64,000 nt of DNA from positions 1 to 64,000 of the forward strand of contig JBHGYD010000053.1 in assembly GCA_041920415.1 (NCBI GenBank). The letters run 5' to 3'. The position numbers were made by a program, and so were the translations under genes. The stretch comes from JBHGYD01 sp041920415. Lineage in GTDB: Bacteria > Bacillota > Bacilli > Bacillales > Anoxybacillaceae. Shown piece by piece: positions 25,750-34,183 of this stretch (the stretch's first letter is position 1; each line of letters opens with the position of its first letter). The notes under the pieces are model-generated. The model was not told where the DNA came from, searched no databases, and saw only the letters and a list, made by a program, of their open reading frames with translations.

Positions 25750-26940
25750 TCATTTTTTCCATTTTGGCTCAGTCACAACACCATCAAAAGCGGATTGATA
25801 AATGTTTCTTATATCATCCTCTAGCAAAGGTAAAGGGCTTCGCGCTAACAGCCTCTTTTGCTTAACAGCATCTTGAGCTAAACTCTCTAAAGCTGTTTCA
25901 GGTATATGAAAACCACCGAGCGTACTCGGAATTCCTACATCTTTCACTAATCTTTCAAGTTCTTCGACACATTTATAAGAAGCTTCTTCCTCAGAAAGGT
26001 AAGTTGAATTTCCACCCAATGCATTCAAAATATCAGTCATCCGTTTTGTGCAGCTTTGTCGAATATATCCCATTACATAAGGCAATAACACGGCGTTAGA
26101 TTCTCCATGAGGAATATGAAATTGACCGCCTAAAGGATAGGCAAGAGCATGGACACCAGCTACACCCGCATTGAAGAAGGCTAGCCCAGCCAGATAACTA
26201 CCGTTACTCATATCAATTCTCGCTTGTTTATCATTTCCATTTTCTACAGCTTTTCGTAAAGAACGCCCAATGAGCCGGATTGCTTGAAGAGCCAAACCAT
26301 CCGTTGTCGGATTTGCATTTACGGATACATAAGCCTCAACTGCATGAGTTAGCGCATCAATACCAGTAGCCGCTGTTACACGAGGAGGTACAGAAACGGT
26401 CAATTCCGGATCAACAATCGCCACATCCGCTAGAAGATAATCATGTGTCACTACATCTTTCGTGGTCTCTAAAGAAAGAACAGAAATGTTCGTCACTTCG
26501 GAACCTGTTCCCGAAGTAGTCGGAATCAATATTTTAGGCAATCCTTTTTTATGCACTTTTTTTGTTCCGGTTAAGTTTAAATAGTCGGCGACAGTCCCCT
26601 CATGCACAGCCAAAACCGCTGCCAATTTAGCCAAATCCATAGCGCTTCCCCCGCCGACACCGATGACCATATCAAACTTGCCTTGACGTGTAAATGAAAC
26701 GAGCTTTTCCCCTATTTCTAATGGCGGCTCTGGAATGACATCCGTATATAGTTCTACATGGTACCCATGTTCGATAAGAGGATTCGTTACTCGTTGAACC
26801 AAGCCGATTTTCTCAAGTGCTGGATCTGTCACGACAAGGATCTTTTTTGGAGAAAAATTTTTTACCTCAGGGAGCAATTGTTCTAAAGCTCCCCAGCCGG
26901 TATAGCTCAGTGGGGTGAAAACTAGTTTGGCAAAACTCAT
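25750..26940 (-). CDS. Iron-containing alcohol dehydrogenase (BlcB/AttL-like)
   Basis: 396 residues of the group III (Fe-ADH) family. It has the NAD-binding GVGGGSAMDLAK and the iron-binding region with Asp and His in GIDALTHAVEAYVS, GVHALAYPLGG and HIPHGESNAVLLP. Start ATG 26940 has AGGAGGGG just upstream; the frame is open a further 230 bases without a site. In the Agrobacterium blc (attKLM) pathway the corresponding enzyme oxidises gamma-hydroxybutyrate to succinate semialdehyde. Here it is the last gene of a three-gene unit with a lactonase and an aldehyde dehydrogenase, which is why I propose the same step. The true substrate could be another hydroxy acid or diol. Confidence 0.85.
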   Translation of the reverse strand: MSFAKLVFTPLSYTGWGALEQLLPEVKNFSPKKILVVTDPALEKIGLVQRVTNPLIEHGYHVELYTDVIPEPPLEIGEKLVSFTRQGKFDMVIGVGGGSAMDLAKLAAVLAVHEGTVADYLNLTGTKKVHKKGLPKILIPTTSGTGSEVTNISVLSLETTKDVVTHDYLLADVAIVDPELTVSVPPRVTAATGIDALTHAVEAYVSVNANPTTDGLALQAIRLIGRSLRKAVENGNDKQARIDMSNGSYLAGLAFFNAGVAGVHALAYPLGGQFHIPHGESNAVLLPYVMGYIRQSCTKRMTDILNALGGNSTYLSEEEASYKCVEELERLVKDVGIPSTLGGFHIPETALESLAQDAVKQKRLLARSPLPLLEDDIRNIYQSAFDGVVTEPKWKK

Positions 26941-26956
26941 GATTTCCCCTCCTTTT

Positions 26957-27805
26957 TTACTCATAATATCCTTCGGTCGATTTTCGGAACTTCTTAAATT
27001 GTTCAGAATCATGACCAAACCAGACTTGTGAATTTGTTTCCTTGGCAAGTCTACGTATCTTTTCAACGGTATTCGCATATCCAAGAGAATCATAAATAAT
27101 CCCAGGTGGCTTAATCGGCGGGCCATAGCTTTCAGCCGTATAAATGGCATCAGAAGCAAGAATAATCCCACCTGTTTCAGGCAACTCTACGTGTAATCCG
27201 AGCATCCCCCAGGCATGTCCGCTGCCAAAGTTGAGAACTTTGATTCCCTCTGCAAGAATAATATTATCTTCGTGACGCTTTACTGTACGCCATTGAAGGT
27301 TATTTTTAATCCAAGCATCAATATCCGCCCAAATGTATGCTCCTTCTTTTTGATTACGCGCATAACATTGAAGTGTACCATTTAGCTCATCCTCGTGCAC
27401 AATAATCGTCGCGTTCGTAAACATTTCTAAGCATCCAGCATGATCAAGATGAAGATGTGAGGCAACGACGAACTTAATATCTTCTGGTCTGACTTTTAAC
27501 TGCTCTAAACGATTGTGAAGATAACATTCTTCACTTGCTGTCCATGGAAACATTTGTTGGGTAGATTCCGCCCAGCGACCTTGAGGTCCCATGGATTCAG
27601 GGTTACAAGCCGTATCAAAAAGAATTTTTCCTTCTGGGTGATCGATTAAAACTGTATAAATCGGAAATTCCACGAATTCTGTTTGAGCATTAGGATTGTG
27701 AATGGTCGCTGGATTGTGCATAGCAATCATCCAGTTTTTATCCATTCTCATCCGACCGTTATCCATCACATAAAGCTTAGGATGCGGTTTAATAATGTTC
27801 GCCAT
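26957..27805 (-). CDS. AttM/BlcC-like metallo-beta-lactamase-fold lactonase
   Basis: 282 residues with the dinuclear zinc motif SHLHLDHAG (His117, His119, Asp121, His122), a second histidine loop GSGHAWGMLG, bridging Asp in LASDAIYTAESYG and a last His in WFGHD. The pattern is that of N-acyl homoserine lactonases of the AttM/AhlS group, whose physiological substrate in Agrobacterium is gamma-butyrolactone. Being sandwiched between an Fe-ADH and an aldehyde dehydrogenase points to lactone catabolism, giving gamma-hydroxybutyrate. Quorum quenching is possible as a side activity. The ribosome site GAGGAA is close to the ATG. Confidence 0.85.
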   Translation of the reverse strand: MANIIKPHPKLYVMDNGRMRMDKNWMIAMHNPATIHNPNAQTEFVEFPIYTVLIDHPEGKILFDTACNPESMGPQGRWAESTQQMFPWTASEECYLHNRLEQLKVRPEDIKFVVASHLHLDHAGCLEMFTNATIIVHEDELNGTLQCYARNQKEGAYIWADIDAWIKNNLQWRTVKRHEDNIILAEGIKVLNFGSGHAWGMLGLHVELPETGGIILASDAIYTAESYGPPIKPPGIIYDSLGYANTVEKIRRLAKETNSQVWFGHDSEQFKKFRKSTEGYYE

Positions 27806-27962
27806 TGAAATTCCTCCTCGTATAGTAGTTTAGTTCCTCAGATTTATAGAAATCATTTTAATTCTTTGATTAATCTCTCTAAAACGTTGACTCCTTTTTT
27901 ACACTTCCAAAAGCAGATTATTTTCTCTTACAGACTATGCTTGAATCTATAAGAACAGAACT

Positions 27963-29396
27963 TTAGAAGTCTGTTTTAATAGAAACAAATTTTAATTCTG
28001 TCATTTCTTGTACTGCATATTTAATTCCCTCTCGTCCGTACCCGCTTTCTTTTACTCCTCCATAAGGCATATGGTCCAATCGGAAAGTAGGTATGTCATT
28101 GATAATGACTCCACCTGCTTCAATTTGCCGAGCAGCATACAAAGCATGATGGATACTTTGCGTATAAATTCCGATATTTAGCCCGTATACTGAATCATTG
28201 ACCATAGCAATCGCTTCTTTTAATTCTTTATATGGAGCAATAGAAACAATCGGGGCAAATACTTCCTGACACGATACGGCCATATCTGTTGTTACATCAA
28301 GTAAGACAGTAGGGGAATATATGGAACCATCACGCGTTCCCCCTAAACCAATCCTAGCACCGGACTGCACAGCTTCCGTTACCCACGCTTGAATTCGCTC
28401 GGCCTCTCTGCGATGAATCATCGCGCTTATATCAGTACTTTCATCTAACGGATCTCCGATTTTTAGTTGTTTCGCCCGCTCAATAAAACGTCCGCTAAAT
28501 TCAGTGTAGATAGATTCATGCACATAAATGCGCTGAAGCGAAATGCATACTTGACCGGCAAAGGAAAATGCACCTTCAACACATCTAGGAATGATTTTGT
28601 CCAAAGGGGCATCAGGCTCTACAATTAAAGCCGCATTTGAACCAAGTTCTAAAGTTACCTTTCTTAATCCGGCCTTTTGCTTAATAAGTTTTCCTACCGA
28701 TGTACTTCCTGTAAACGTAATTTTTTTGACCCTTTCATCCGTTAATAAAGATTCGCTAAGTTCTTTACCACTTCCCGTTACAACTTGCAATGCACCATCT
28801 GGAAGTCCTGCTTCTTGAAAAATTTCAGCAATCGTTAAAGCACTTAAAGGAGTTTGTTCCGCTGGTTTTAACACAACCGTATTGCCTGCAGCAAAGGCTG
28901 GACCGAGCTTATGAGCCACTAGATTAAAAGGAAAATTAAAAGGGGTAATCGCAACGACAACGCCTAACGGTTCACGCCACGTTATCCCTATACGTCCTTC
29001 CCCTCCTGGCGTTGCATCCATCGGAATCGTTTCCCCGTAAATCCGTTTCGCTTCTTCCGCAGCAAATTGATAAGTAACAATCGTCCTCTCTAATTCCCCT
29101 CGTGCTGTACGAATTGGTTTACCCGCTTCCTTCGCTATAACTCGGGCTAACTCTTCCTTTCGTTCTTTCAATAATTGTGCGACTCGAAACAAGATTTCCG
29201 AACGTTTATAAGCGGGCATATTCTTCATTGTTTGGAAAGCTCGTTGCGCTCCAGCAATCGCTTTTTCTACATCACCTGCATCAGCCATACTGATATGTGC
29301 TACTAATTGTCCATCATAAGGAGCGCGCAATTCATAGGTTCTTTGCTTTTTTACCCACCTTCCATCGATAAACAGCCCTTTTGTTTCTTGTAACAT
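27963..29396 (-). CDS. Aldehyde dehydrogenase, probably succinate-semialdehyde type
   Basis: 477 residues, NAD(P)-dependent ALDH superfamily. It has TPFNFPFN at the cofactor site, general base Glu in LELGSNAA, nucleophile Cys in FAGQVCISLQR, and the C-terminal PYGGVKESGYGREG. It is first in the operon, preceded by a perfect -24/-12 promoter. With the lactonase and Fe-ADH it would complete lactone to hydroxy acid to semialdehyde to dicarboxylate (succinate). The start is ATG 29396 behind AAAGGAGG; an in-frame ATG at 29423 is not positioned for it. Confidence 0.85.
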   Translation of the reverse strand: MLQETKGLFIDGRWVKKQRTYELRAPYDGQLVAHISMADAGDVEKAIAGAQRAFQTMKNMPAYKRSEILFRVAQLLKERKEELARVIAKEAGKPIRTARGELERTIVTYQFAAEEAKRIYGETIPMDATPGGEGRIGITWREPLGVVVAITPFNFPFNLVAHKLGPAFAAGNTVVLKPAEQTPLSALTIAEIFQEAGLPDGALQVVTGSGKELSESLLTDERVKKITFTGSTSVGKLIKQKAGLRKVTLELGSNAALIVEPDAPLDKIIPRCVEGAFSFAGQVCISLQRIYVHESIYTEFSGRFIERAKQLKIGDPLDESTDISAMIHRREAERIQAWVTEAVQSGARIGLGGTRDGSIYSPTVLLDVTTDMAVSCQEVFAPIVSIAPYKELKEAIAMVNDSVYGLNIGIYTQSIHHALYAARQIEAGGVIINDIPTFRLDHMPYGGVKESGYGREGIKYAVQEMTELKFVSIKTDF

Positions 29397-29434
29397 TCGC
29401 TTCCCTCCTTTCGTTCTATTCATTTTCGATTACT

Positions 29435-29450
29435 TGCAAATATCGTGCCA
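29435..29450 (-). promoter_or_regulatory. Sigma-54 (-24/-12) promoter
   Basis: TGGCACGATATTTGCA on the minus strand is an exact match to TGGCAC-N5-TTGCA. It lies about 39 bases upstream of the aldehyde dehydrogenase start, giving a leader of roughly 28 nt. A sigma-54 activator gene lies immediately divergent. Confidence 0.9.
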
Positions 29451-29503
29451 AGCCTGAGGATATACTTGTAATGCAGAATTTTTAAAATATTACTTATAAA
29501 TAA

Positions 29504-29597
29504 GGTGAAAAAAATCACCATAAAAAAGGAGAATCTTAAATGAACACCGAATAGGTGAGCAGTGATTTTTTTCACCACATGTTGAAGTTTTTCACCA
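29504..29597. promoter_or_regulatory. Three GGTGA-N6-TCACC-type sites, probable upstream activating sequences
   Basis: Sites at 29504-29519 (GGTGA-N6-TCACC, perfect), 29561-29576 (AGTGA-N6-TCACC) and 29582-29597 (GTTGA-N6-TCACC). All spacers are pure or nearly pure A/T. They lie 55-160 bp upstream of the -24/-12 promoter and just in front of the activator gene, the expected place for enhancer sites of a bacterial enhancer-binding protein. Confidence 0.75.
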
Positions 29598-29624
29598 TCA
29601 ACAAAAATACGGAGGTTCCTCTAT

Positions 29625-31322
29625 ATGAAACAAACAATAATCGATCCCTATATATTAGAAAACATTTTTTCCTCTATCCATAACGGGGTAATTGTTGTAG
29701 ATCGAAACAGAAAAATTTTATTAATCAATTCTTCTGCGAAAAAACTTCTCCAAATAGAGAACGAACATTGGGAAGGGAAAGATATTCGGGAACTTATTCC
29801 AACAACCCAGCTTCCGCATGTGTTAGAGAGCGGAACAAGCTCGATCGGTGTAAAGATGAACATAGCGGGACGCCAATGTCTCGTTAATCGAACTCCTTTG
29901 TACAGGGATGGCGAATTAGTCGGAGCAATCGGCGTTCTCCAAGATATATCAGAAATGGAGCACTATCATTCTCTTTTTAAGCAAATGGAAACCATCATCG
30001 AGTTTTCAACGGATGGAATTTATGTAGTAGATAAGGAAGGAATTACATTAATGGTGAACTCCGCTTACGAGGAAATAACAGGCTTCCGTAGAGAAGAGTT
30101 AATAGGTAATCATATGGAGAATTTAGTTAAAAAGGGGTATTTTGACCAATCTGTATCTCTTCTCGTGTTAAGAGAGAAAAAATGTATTTCCATTTTACAA
30201 AAAATAGGCGGGAAAAAGGATGTCATTGTCACGGGAAATCCTGTTTTTAATAAACAAGGTGAAATCGAAATGGTTGTGACAAGCGTAAGAGACATCTCTC
30301 ATCTTATCAAGATGAAAATGGAATTGGAGAAAGCCAAAAGTTTTTCCGAAATGAGCCATAATCGATATACTTTCTCTATTGATGGTTCGGATGAAAAAAT
30401 GATATTTCTAAGCGCTCCTATGAAACAAATTTTTGAAAAAGTAAAACAAGTGGCCCCTTATCCCACAAGCATTCTGTTAACCGGTCCATCTGGTGTAGGA
30501 AAAGAAGTAATTGCTAATCTCATCCACAATTTAAGCAATCGGAAAGACAAGCCGTTTATTAAAGTGAATTGCGGGGCCATTCCTGAATCGTTACTGGAAT
30601 CAGAGTTATTTGGTTACGAAAAAGGAGCATTTACAGGAGCGCGGCAAGATGGAAAAATAGGTCTATTGGAATTAGCCGATCAAGGAACGATTATGCTTGA
30701 TGAAATAGGTGAAATGCCCCTATCTCTGCAGGTGAAACTGCTGCGCGTTTTACAAGAAAAACAAATTCAAAGAATAGGCAGCCATAAAGTGAAAAACTTA
30801 GACATTCGCATTATCGCGGCAACGAATCAAAATTTAAAAGAACTCATTTCCAAAGGAAAATTTCGTGAAGATTTATATTACAGGCTGCAAGTCATCGAAA
30901 TGTATATTCCACCATTAGCCGAACGTCCTGAAGATATCGAACCATTACTCGACCATTACTTTTCATTTTACTGCAAGCTATATCGCATTAATAAACATTT
31001 ATCTCCTCAGACAAAAGAGATTCTGCAACATTATCACTGGCCTGGAAATGTAAGAGAACTGAAAAACCTTATGGAAAATATGGTCGTTTCCGTCCCTTCC
31101 CAATTCATCGAACCCCATGACCTTCCACTACACATTTATGACCGAACAAATTCAGGTACTTGTCTGACACTTAAACAACGAGTCGAACAGTTTGAAAAAC
31201 GAATCATTCACGAGGCGATTCAAAAAAATCCATCTCTTCGAAAAGCCGCTGAACAATTAGGAATTGATCATTCCACTCTTGTAAAAAAGCTCAAAAAATG
31301 GAACATGACTATTCATAAGTAA
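29625..31322 (+). CDS. PAS-PAS-AAA+ sigma-54 activator of the lactone operon
   Basis: 565 residues. Two PAS sensor domains (about 10-100 and 115-225) precede an AAA+ domain (about 255-490) with Walker A GPSGVGKE, the sigma-54-contacting GAFTGA loop and Walker B IMLDEIGEMP. A Fis-type HTH (about 525-560, PSLRKAAEQLGIDHSTLVKK) ends the protein. It converts sigma-54 holoenzyme to the open complex when its ligand is bound. It is divergent from the aldehyde dehydrogenase-lactonase-Fe-ADH operon. In Agrobacterium the same enzymes are repressed by an IclR-type protein, so regulator replacement is implied. The start is ATG after CGGAGG. Confidence 0.9.
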   Translation: MKQTIIDPYILENIFSSIHNGVIVVDRNRKILLINSSAKKLLQIENEHWEGKDIRELIPTTQLPHVLESGTSSIGVKMNIAGRQCLVNRTPLYRDGELVGAIGVLQDISEMEHYHSLFKQMETIIEFSTDGIYVVDKEGITLMVNSAYEEITGFRREELIGNHMENLVKKGYFDQSVSLLVLREKKCISILQKIGGKKDVIVTGNPVFNKQGEIEMVVTSVRDISHLIKMKMELEKAKSFSEMSHNRYTFSIDGSDEKMIFLSAPMKQIFEKVKQVAPYPTSILLTGPSGVGKEVIANLIHNLSNRKDKPFIKVNCGAIPESLLESELFGYEKGAFTGARQDGKIGLLELADQGTIMLDEIGEMPLSLQVKLLRVLQEKQIQRIGSHKVKNLDIRIIAATNQNLKELISKGKFREDLYYRLQVIEMYIPPLAERPEDIEPLLDHYFSFYCKLYRINKHLSPQTKEILQHYHWPGNVRELKNLMENMVVSVPSQFIEPHDLPLHIYDRTNSGTCLTLKQRVEQFEKRIIHEAIQKNPSLRKAAEQLGIDHSTLVKKLKKWNMTIHK

Positions 31323-31350
31323 TTTATCATTTATAGAACGTTCCATTTAA

Positions 31351-31419
31351 AAAAGCCTGTCACTGTCCGAGTGGTTTTTGAAAGAATTCGGTAAAACTCG
31401 GATAGCGACAGGCACTTTA
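31351..31419. terminator. Bidirectional terminator between activator and PfpI gene
   Basis: GCCTGTC...CCGAGT pairs with ACTCGG...GACAGGC with a small internal mismatch and a long loop, between convergent genes. Confidence 0.6.
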
Positions 31420-31426
31420 TGTGTAA

Positions 31427-31978
31427 TTATTTGTTTAATAACTTAATAAATTCGCGCATAAATACAGGTAAGTCCGGCCATGCATGAGCGGATACAAGGT
31501 TGTTGTCAACGTGAGTGGTTTCGGATACATAGGTTGCACCTAACGCTTCGACGCCTGGTTTGCAAGCAATATAGGCTGTCATGCTACGCCCTTTCACAAC
31601 GTCAGGAATCGTTTCAAACACAAGTGATGCATGACAAATGGCAGCAATCGGTTTATTAGCCTCGAAGAAGTGTTTGACAATTTTTTGTAGATTTTCATCT
31701 AGACGAATGTATTCAGGCGCACGTCCTCCTGGAATAACAAGTCCGTCGTATTCTGTTGGAGCGACTTCTGCAAATGCTGCATGCGCATCAATGAGATAGC
31801 CCGGCTTTTCAACATACGTATCCCAATCAGCAAAATCGTGAACTACTGTATGTAATTTCTTTTTCTTTGGTGCAGCAATTGTCACCTCGAAACCTTCCTC
31901 TAATAAACGATAATATGGATAATACACTTCTAGCGCTTCCACCGCATCTCCTGTCACAATTAACACTTTTTTACTCAT
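31427..31978 (-). CDS. DJ-1/PfpI-family protein
   Basis: About 183 residues with the class I glutaminase-like fold of DJ-1/PfpI. The nucleophile elbow Cys lies in AAICHASLV and the conserved Glu region in VTGDAVEALE. Members act as glyoxalases/deglycases or as intracellular cysteine peptidases, and activity cannot be settled from sequence. Start ATG 31978 has GAGGAGG upstream. It is a single-gene unit. Together with the fructosamine-kinase-like gene 1.1 kb away it could belong to repair of sugar damage, but they are not in one operon. Confidence 0.82.
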   Translation of the reverse strand: MSKKVLIVTGDAVEALEVYYPYYRLLEEGFEVTIAAPKKKKLHTVVHDFADWDTYVEKPGYLIDAHAAFAEVAPTEYDGLVIPGGRAPEYIRLDENLQKIVKHFFEANKPIAAICHASLVFETIPDVVKGRSMTAYIACKPGVEALGATYVSETTHVDNNLVSAHAWPDLPVFMREFIKLLNK

Positions 31979-32381
31979 CCTTGCAACCTCCTCGCCCATT
32001 TACAATTTTTACACTTTAATCATATCGAAATTATGAAGAAATTGAAAGCAAAATGCTTGTTTTTTGGATAAATACCCCAAAAAACTTCAGTTGTGTCCAA
32101 GTTTCACTATTGTTTTTCATTATAAAAATGTCGATATTCATCGCCGCAATGACGGTTTCTTTTTCGTTTGCTAGGTTGGGAGCAAGATTGTTAATTGTTT
32201 CGTTTTAACATGGGCAGTTGCGTTACGAGAACGTAGAAGGTCCTTCCATACGTCAATATTTTCAATCCACCCTTCCTTAAACACTTGTCGCATTAGACTT
32301 ATATAAAGTGCCAATTTTTTTGTTATTCTATAAATGATGTCATTGCAATTCACTTTTGACAAACGTTAGGATGGTGAAGTT
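31979..32381. other. Intergenic region with a HEPN relic
   Basis: 403 bp upstream of two divergent genes. The only coding trace is the HEPN-domain fragment at 32171-32362. No complete toxin-antitoxin partner gene was found. Confidence 0.45.
32171..32362 (-). pseudogene. Fragment of a HEPN (HI0074-type) nucleotidyltransferase partner
   Basis: The segment VFKEGWIENIDVWKDLLRSR followed by NATAH matches the C-terminal half of HI0074-type proteins, including the R-N-x-x-x-H HEPN motif (RNATAH). These normally pair with a MNT nucleotidyltransferase as a toxin-antitoxin system. Here the N-terminal half is absent, the frame departs from the family after HV, and no MNT gene is beside it. I read it as a decayed remnant. 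Confidence 0.5.
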
Positions 32382-33104
32382 ATGTTAGCAGAATGGCTAA
32401 AAATGTCTAGTTATACAGTCGTGCTTACAGGAGCTGGAATGTCAACGGAAAGCGGATTGCCTGATTTCCGTTCGGCACAGACAGGATTATGGAATAAGAA
32501 AAATCCACAACAGTTAGCGAGTACATATGCACTAAAACATAATCGGGATGAGTTTATTAAATTTTACCAATATCGTATTCGTACACTTCAACAATGTAAA
32601 CCGCATGCGGGACATATCATTTTAGCCGATTGGGAGAAACGAGGGATTGTACAAGGCATTATTACGCAAAATGTAGACGGATTTCACCAGCAAGCAGGCA
32701 ACAAAAACGTCATCGAACTTCACGGGTCATTGAGAACGGTTCACTGTCAATTGTGTCATAAGGTGTATGCCAGCGATATGTATATAAATGAAAAATTTCA
32801 TTGTACTTGCGGCGGTTTTTTGCGCCCGTCCGTCGTCTTATTTGGCGAATCTCTGCCGGCAAATGCGATAGAGAATGCATGGTCTGCTGCACAAAAAGCG
32901 GAATTATTGATCGTTTTAGGCTCTTCTTTACAAGTATCGCCAGCCAATCAACTTCCACTCATAGCTAAACGAAACGGGGCCAAGCTGGTCATTGTAAATA
33001 TGGAGCCGACGGAATTGGATGAATGGGCGGATATGGTCATCCATCATCGAAAAATCGGTGAAGTTCTTAAAGAAATGGACAATGAGTTAAAAGTGGGTGA
33101 ATAG
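32382..33104 (+). CDS. cobB: Sirtuin NAD-dependent protein deacetylase
   Basis: 240 residues of the Sir2 family. It has the NAD-binding GAGMSTESGLPDFR (17-30), TQNVDGFHQQAG (95-106), catalytic His114 in ELHG and a zinc site with Cys122, Cys125, Cys141 and Cys143. It removes acyl groups from lysines using NAD. The second cysteine pair is CxC rather than CxxC, which still allows zinc binding. The gene runs into the next with overlapping or near-touching ends, so the two are probably co-transcribed. Confidence 0.88.
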   Translation: MLAEWLKMSSYTVVLTGAGMSTESGLPDFRSAQTGLWNKKNPQQLASTYALKHNRDEFIKFYQYRIRTLQQCKPHAGHIILADWEKRGIVQGIITQNVDGFHQQAGNKNVIELHGSLRTVHCQLCHKVYASDMYINEKFHCTCGGFLRPSVVLFGESLPANAIENAWSAAQKAELLIVLGSSLQVSPANQLPLIAKRNGAKLVIVNMEPTELDEWADMVIHHRKIGEVLKEMDNELKVGE

Positions 33105-33108
33105 AAAC

Positions 33109-33984
33109 ATGAACGTTTCGTCCATTTTGCGAAAAGCGCTTGACAAAATAGGTGACCGAACAGCGGTCATCCAATGCAAAAGTGTATCTGGCGGTGATAT
33201 TAACTCCGCCTATTATGTGAGAAGCGAGTACCGTTCGTATTTTGTAAAAGTAAACAAAAATATTCCTCCTCGCTTCTTTCAAAGTGAAGCAGCTGGTCTC
33301 GAATTACTTGGGAAAACAAATGCCGTTAAAGTTCCAAACGTATATTACGTCATGGAAGCAGAAGATGGGGCCTATGGCTTGCTTTTGCTTGAATGGATTG
33401 AAGGGGAGAAAACGGAACAAACAGCCGTTTTACTTGGTCAAGCGGTCGCTACACTTCATCAGTGTTATAGCCAGCATTTTGGGTTAGCCGAAGACAATTA
33501 TATCGGTTGGCTGCCGCAAAAAAATGGATTATATGAAAATTGGATTGATTATTTTACCGAATGCCGGCTTCTTCCGCAAATCCAATTGGCACAACAAAAA
33601 GGAAGAATGCCGACATCTAGACGAAACAAACTAGAAAAATTGTTAGTTTCGCTTGAACGGTGGCTTCCACAAAAATGTCACCCTTCTTTGTTGCATGGTG
33701 ACCTTTGGGGAGGAAATTGGATTGTCGGGGCGAAAGGAATTCCTTACTTAATCGACCCTTCTGTGTTTTATGGTCATTACGAATTCGAGATCGCGTTCAC
33801 TGAATTATTTGGCGGATTTCCAAATCAATTTTATGAATCGTACAATGAGATTCAACCGCTTTCCCCAGAATATAAGGAAAGAAAAGAGCTGTATCAACTG
33901 TTTTATTTGCTTGTTCACCTCAATCTATTTGGAGAAACATATGGTTATTCCGTCGATCGAATCTTGCAAAAGTATGTCGGATAG
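33109..33984 (+). CDS. Fructosamine-kinase family protein
   Basis: About 291 residues with a protein-kinase-like fold. It has SGGDINSAYYV near the N-terminus (family mark), catalytic loop LLHGDLWGGNW, and metal site LIDPSVFYGHYEFEIAFTELFGGF. Relatives phosphorylate ketosamines formed by glycation so that the adduct falls off. The start is uncertain: GTG 33097 overlaps the sirtuin stop, ATG 33109 has a weak GGTGA ahead. It is second gene of a probable cobB operon. A hairpin of the dispersed repeat family follows. Confidence 0.82.
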   Translation: MNVSSILRKALDKIGDRTAVIQCKSVSGGDINSAYYVRSEYRSYFVKVNKNIPPRFFQSEAAGLELLGKTNAVKVPNVYYVMEAEDGAYGLLLLEWIEGEKTEQTAVLLGQAVATLHQCYSQHFGLAEDNYIGWLPQKNGLYENWIDYFTECRLLPQIQLAQQKGRMPTSRRNKLEKLLVSLERWLPQKCHPSLLHGDLWGGNWIVGAKGIPYLIDPSVFYGHYEFEIAFTELFGGFPNQFYESYNEIQPLSPEYKERKELYQLFYLLVHLNLFGETYGYSVDRILQKYVG

Positions 33985-34065
33985 CTCAAACATTCTCCTT
34001 TGTTTGTTAAAATGAAGATGAAACAAAAAATCAAGATAGAAAACAGTATTTTGAAGCGTAGAAAG

Positions 34066-34129
34066 AAGGAGAGCCAAGCATCTTTGCGATGGGGCTCTCC
34101 TTTTCTTTTGTTCTATCAATCTTTCAACA
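34066..34129. repeat. Dispersed terminator-like repeat, copy B
   Basis: Hairpin AAGGAGAGCC...GGGCTCTCCTT followed by TTCTTTTGTTCTATCAAT and CTTTCAACA. It shares the post-hairpin tail with copies A and C. It lies between convergent genes and can act as terminator for the kinase-like gene. Confidence 0.65.
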
Positions 34130-34183
34130 AACTTTGGACACATATTCTTTCTGCCAACGATTGCTATTTCAGCCGTCCATTAA

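Noticed and set aside
26957..27805. Lactonase as a stand-alone quorum-quenching system
   Set aside because: The operon partners and sigma-54 promoter favour lactone catabolism; no other quorum-related gene is near.
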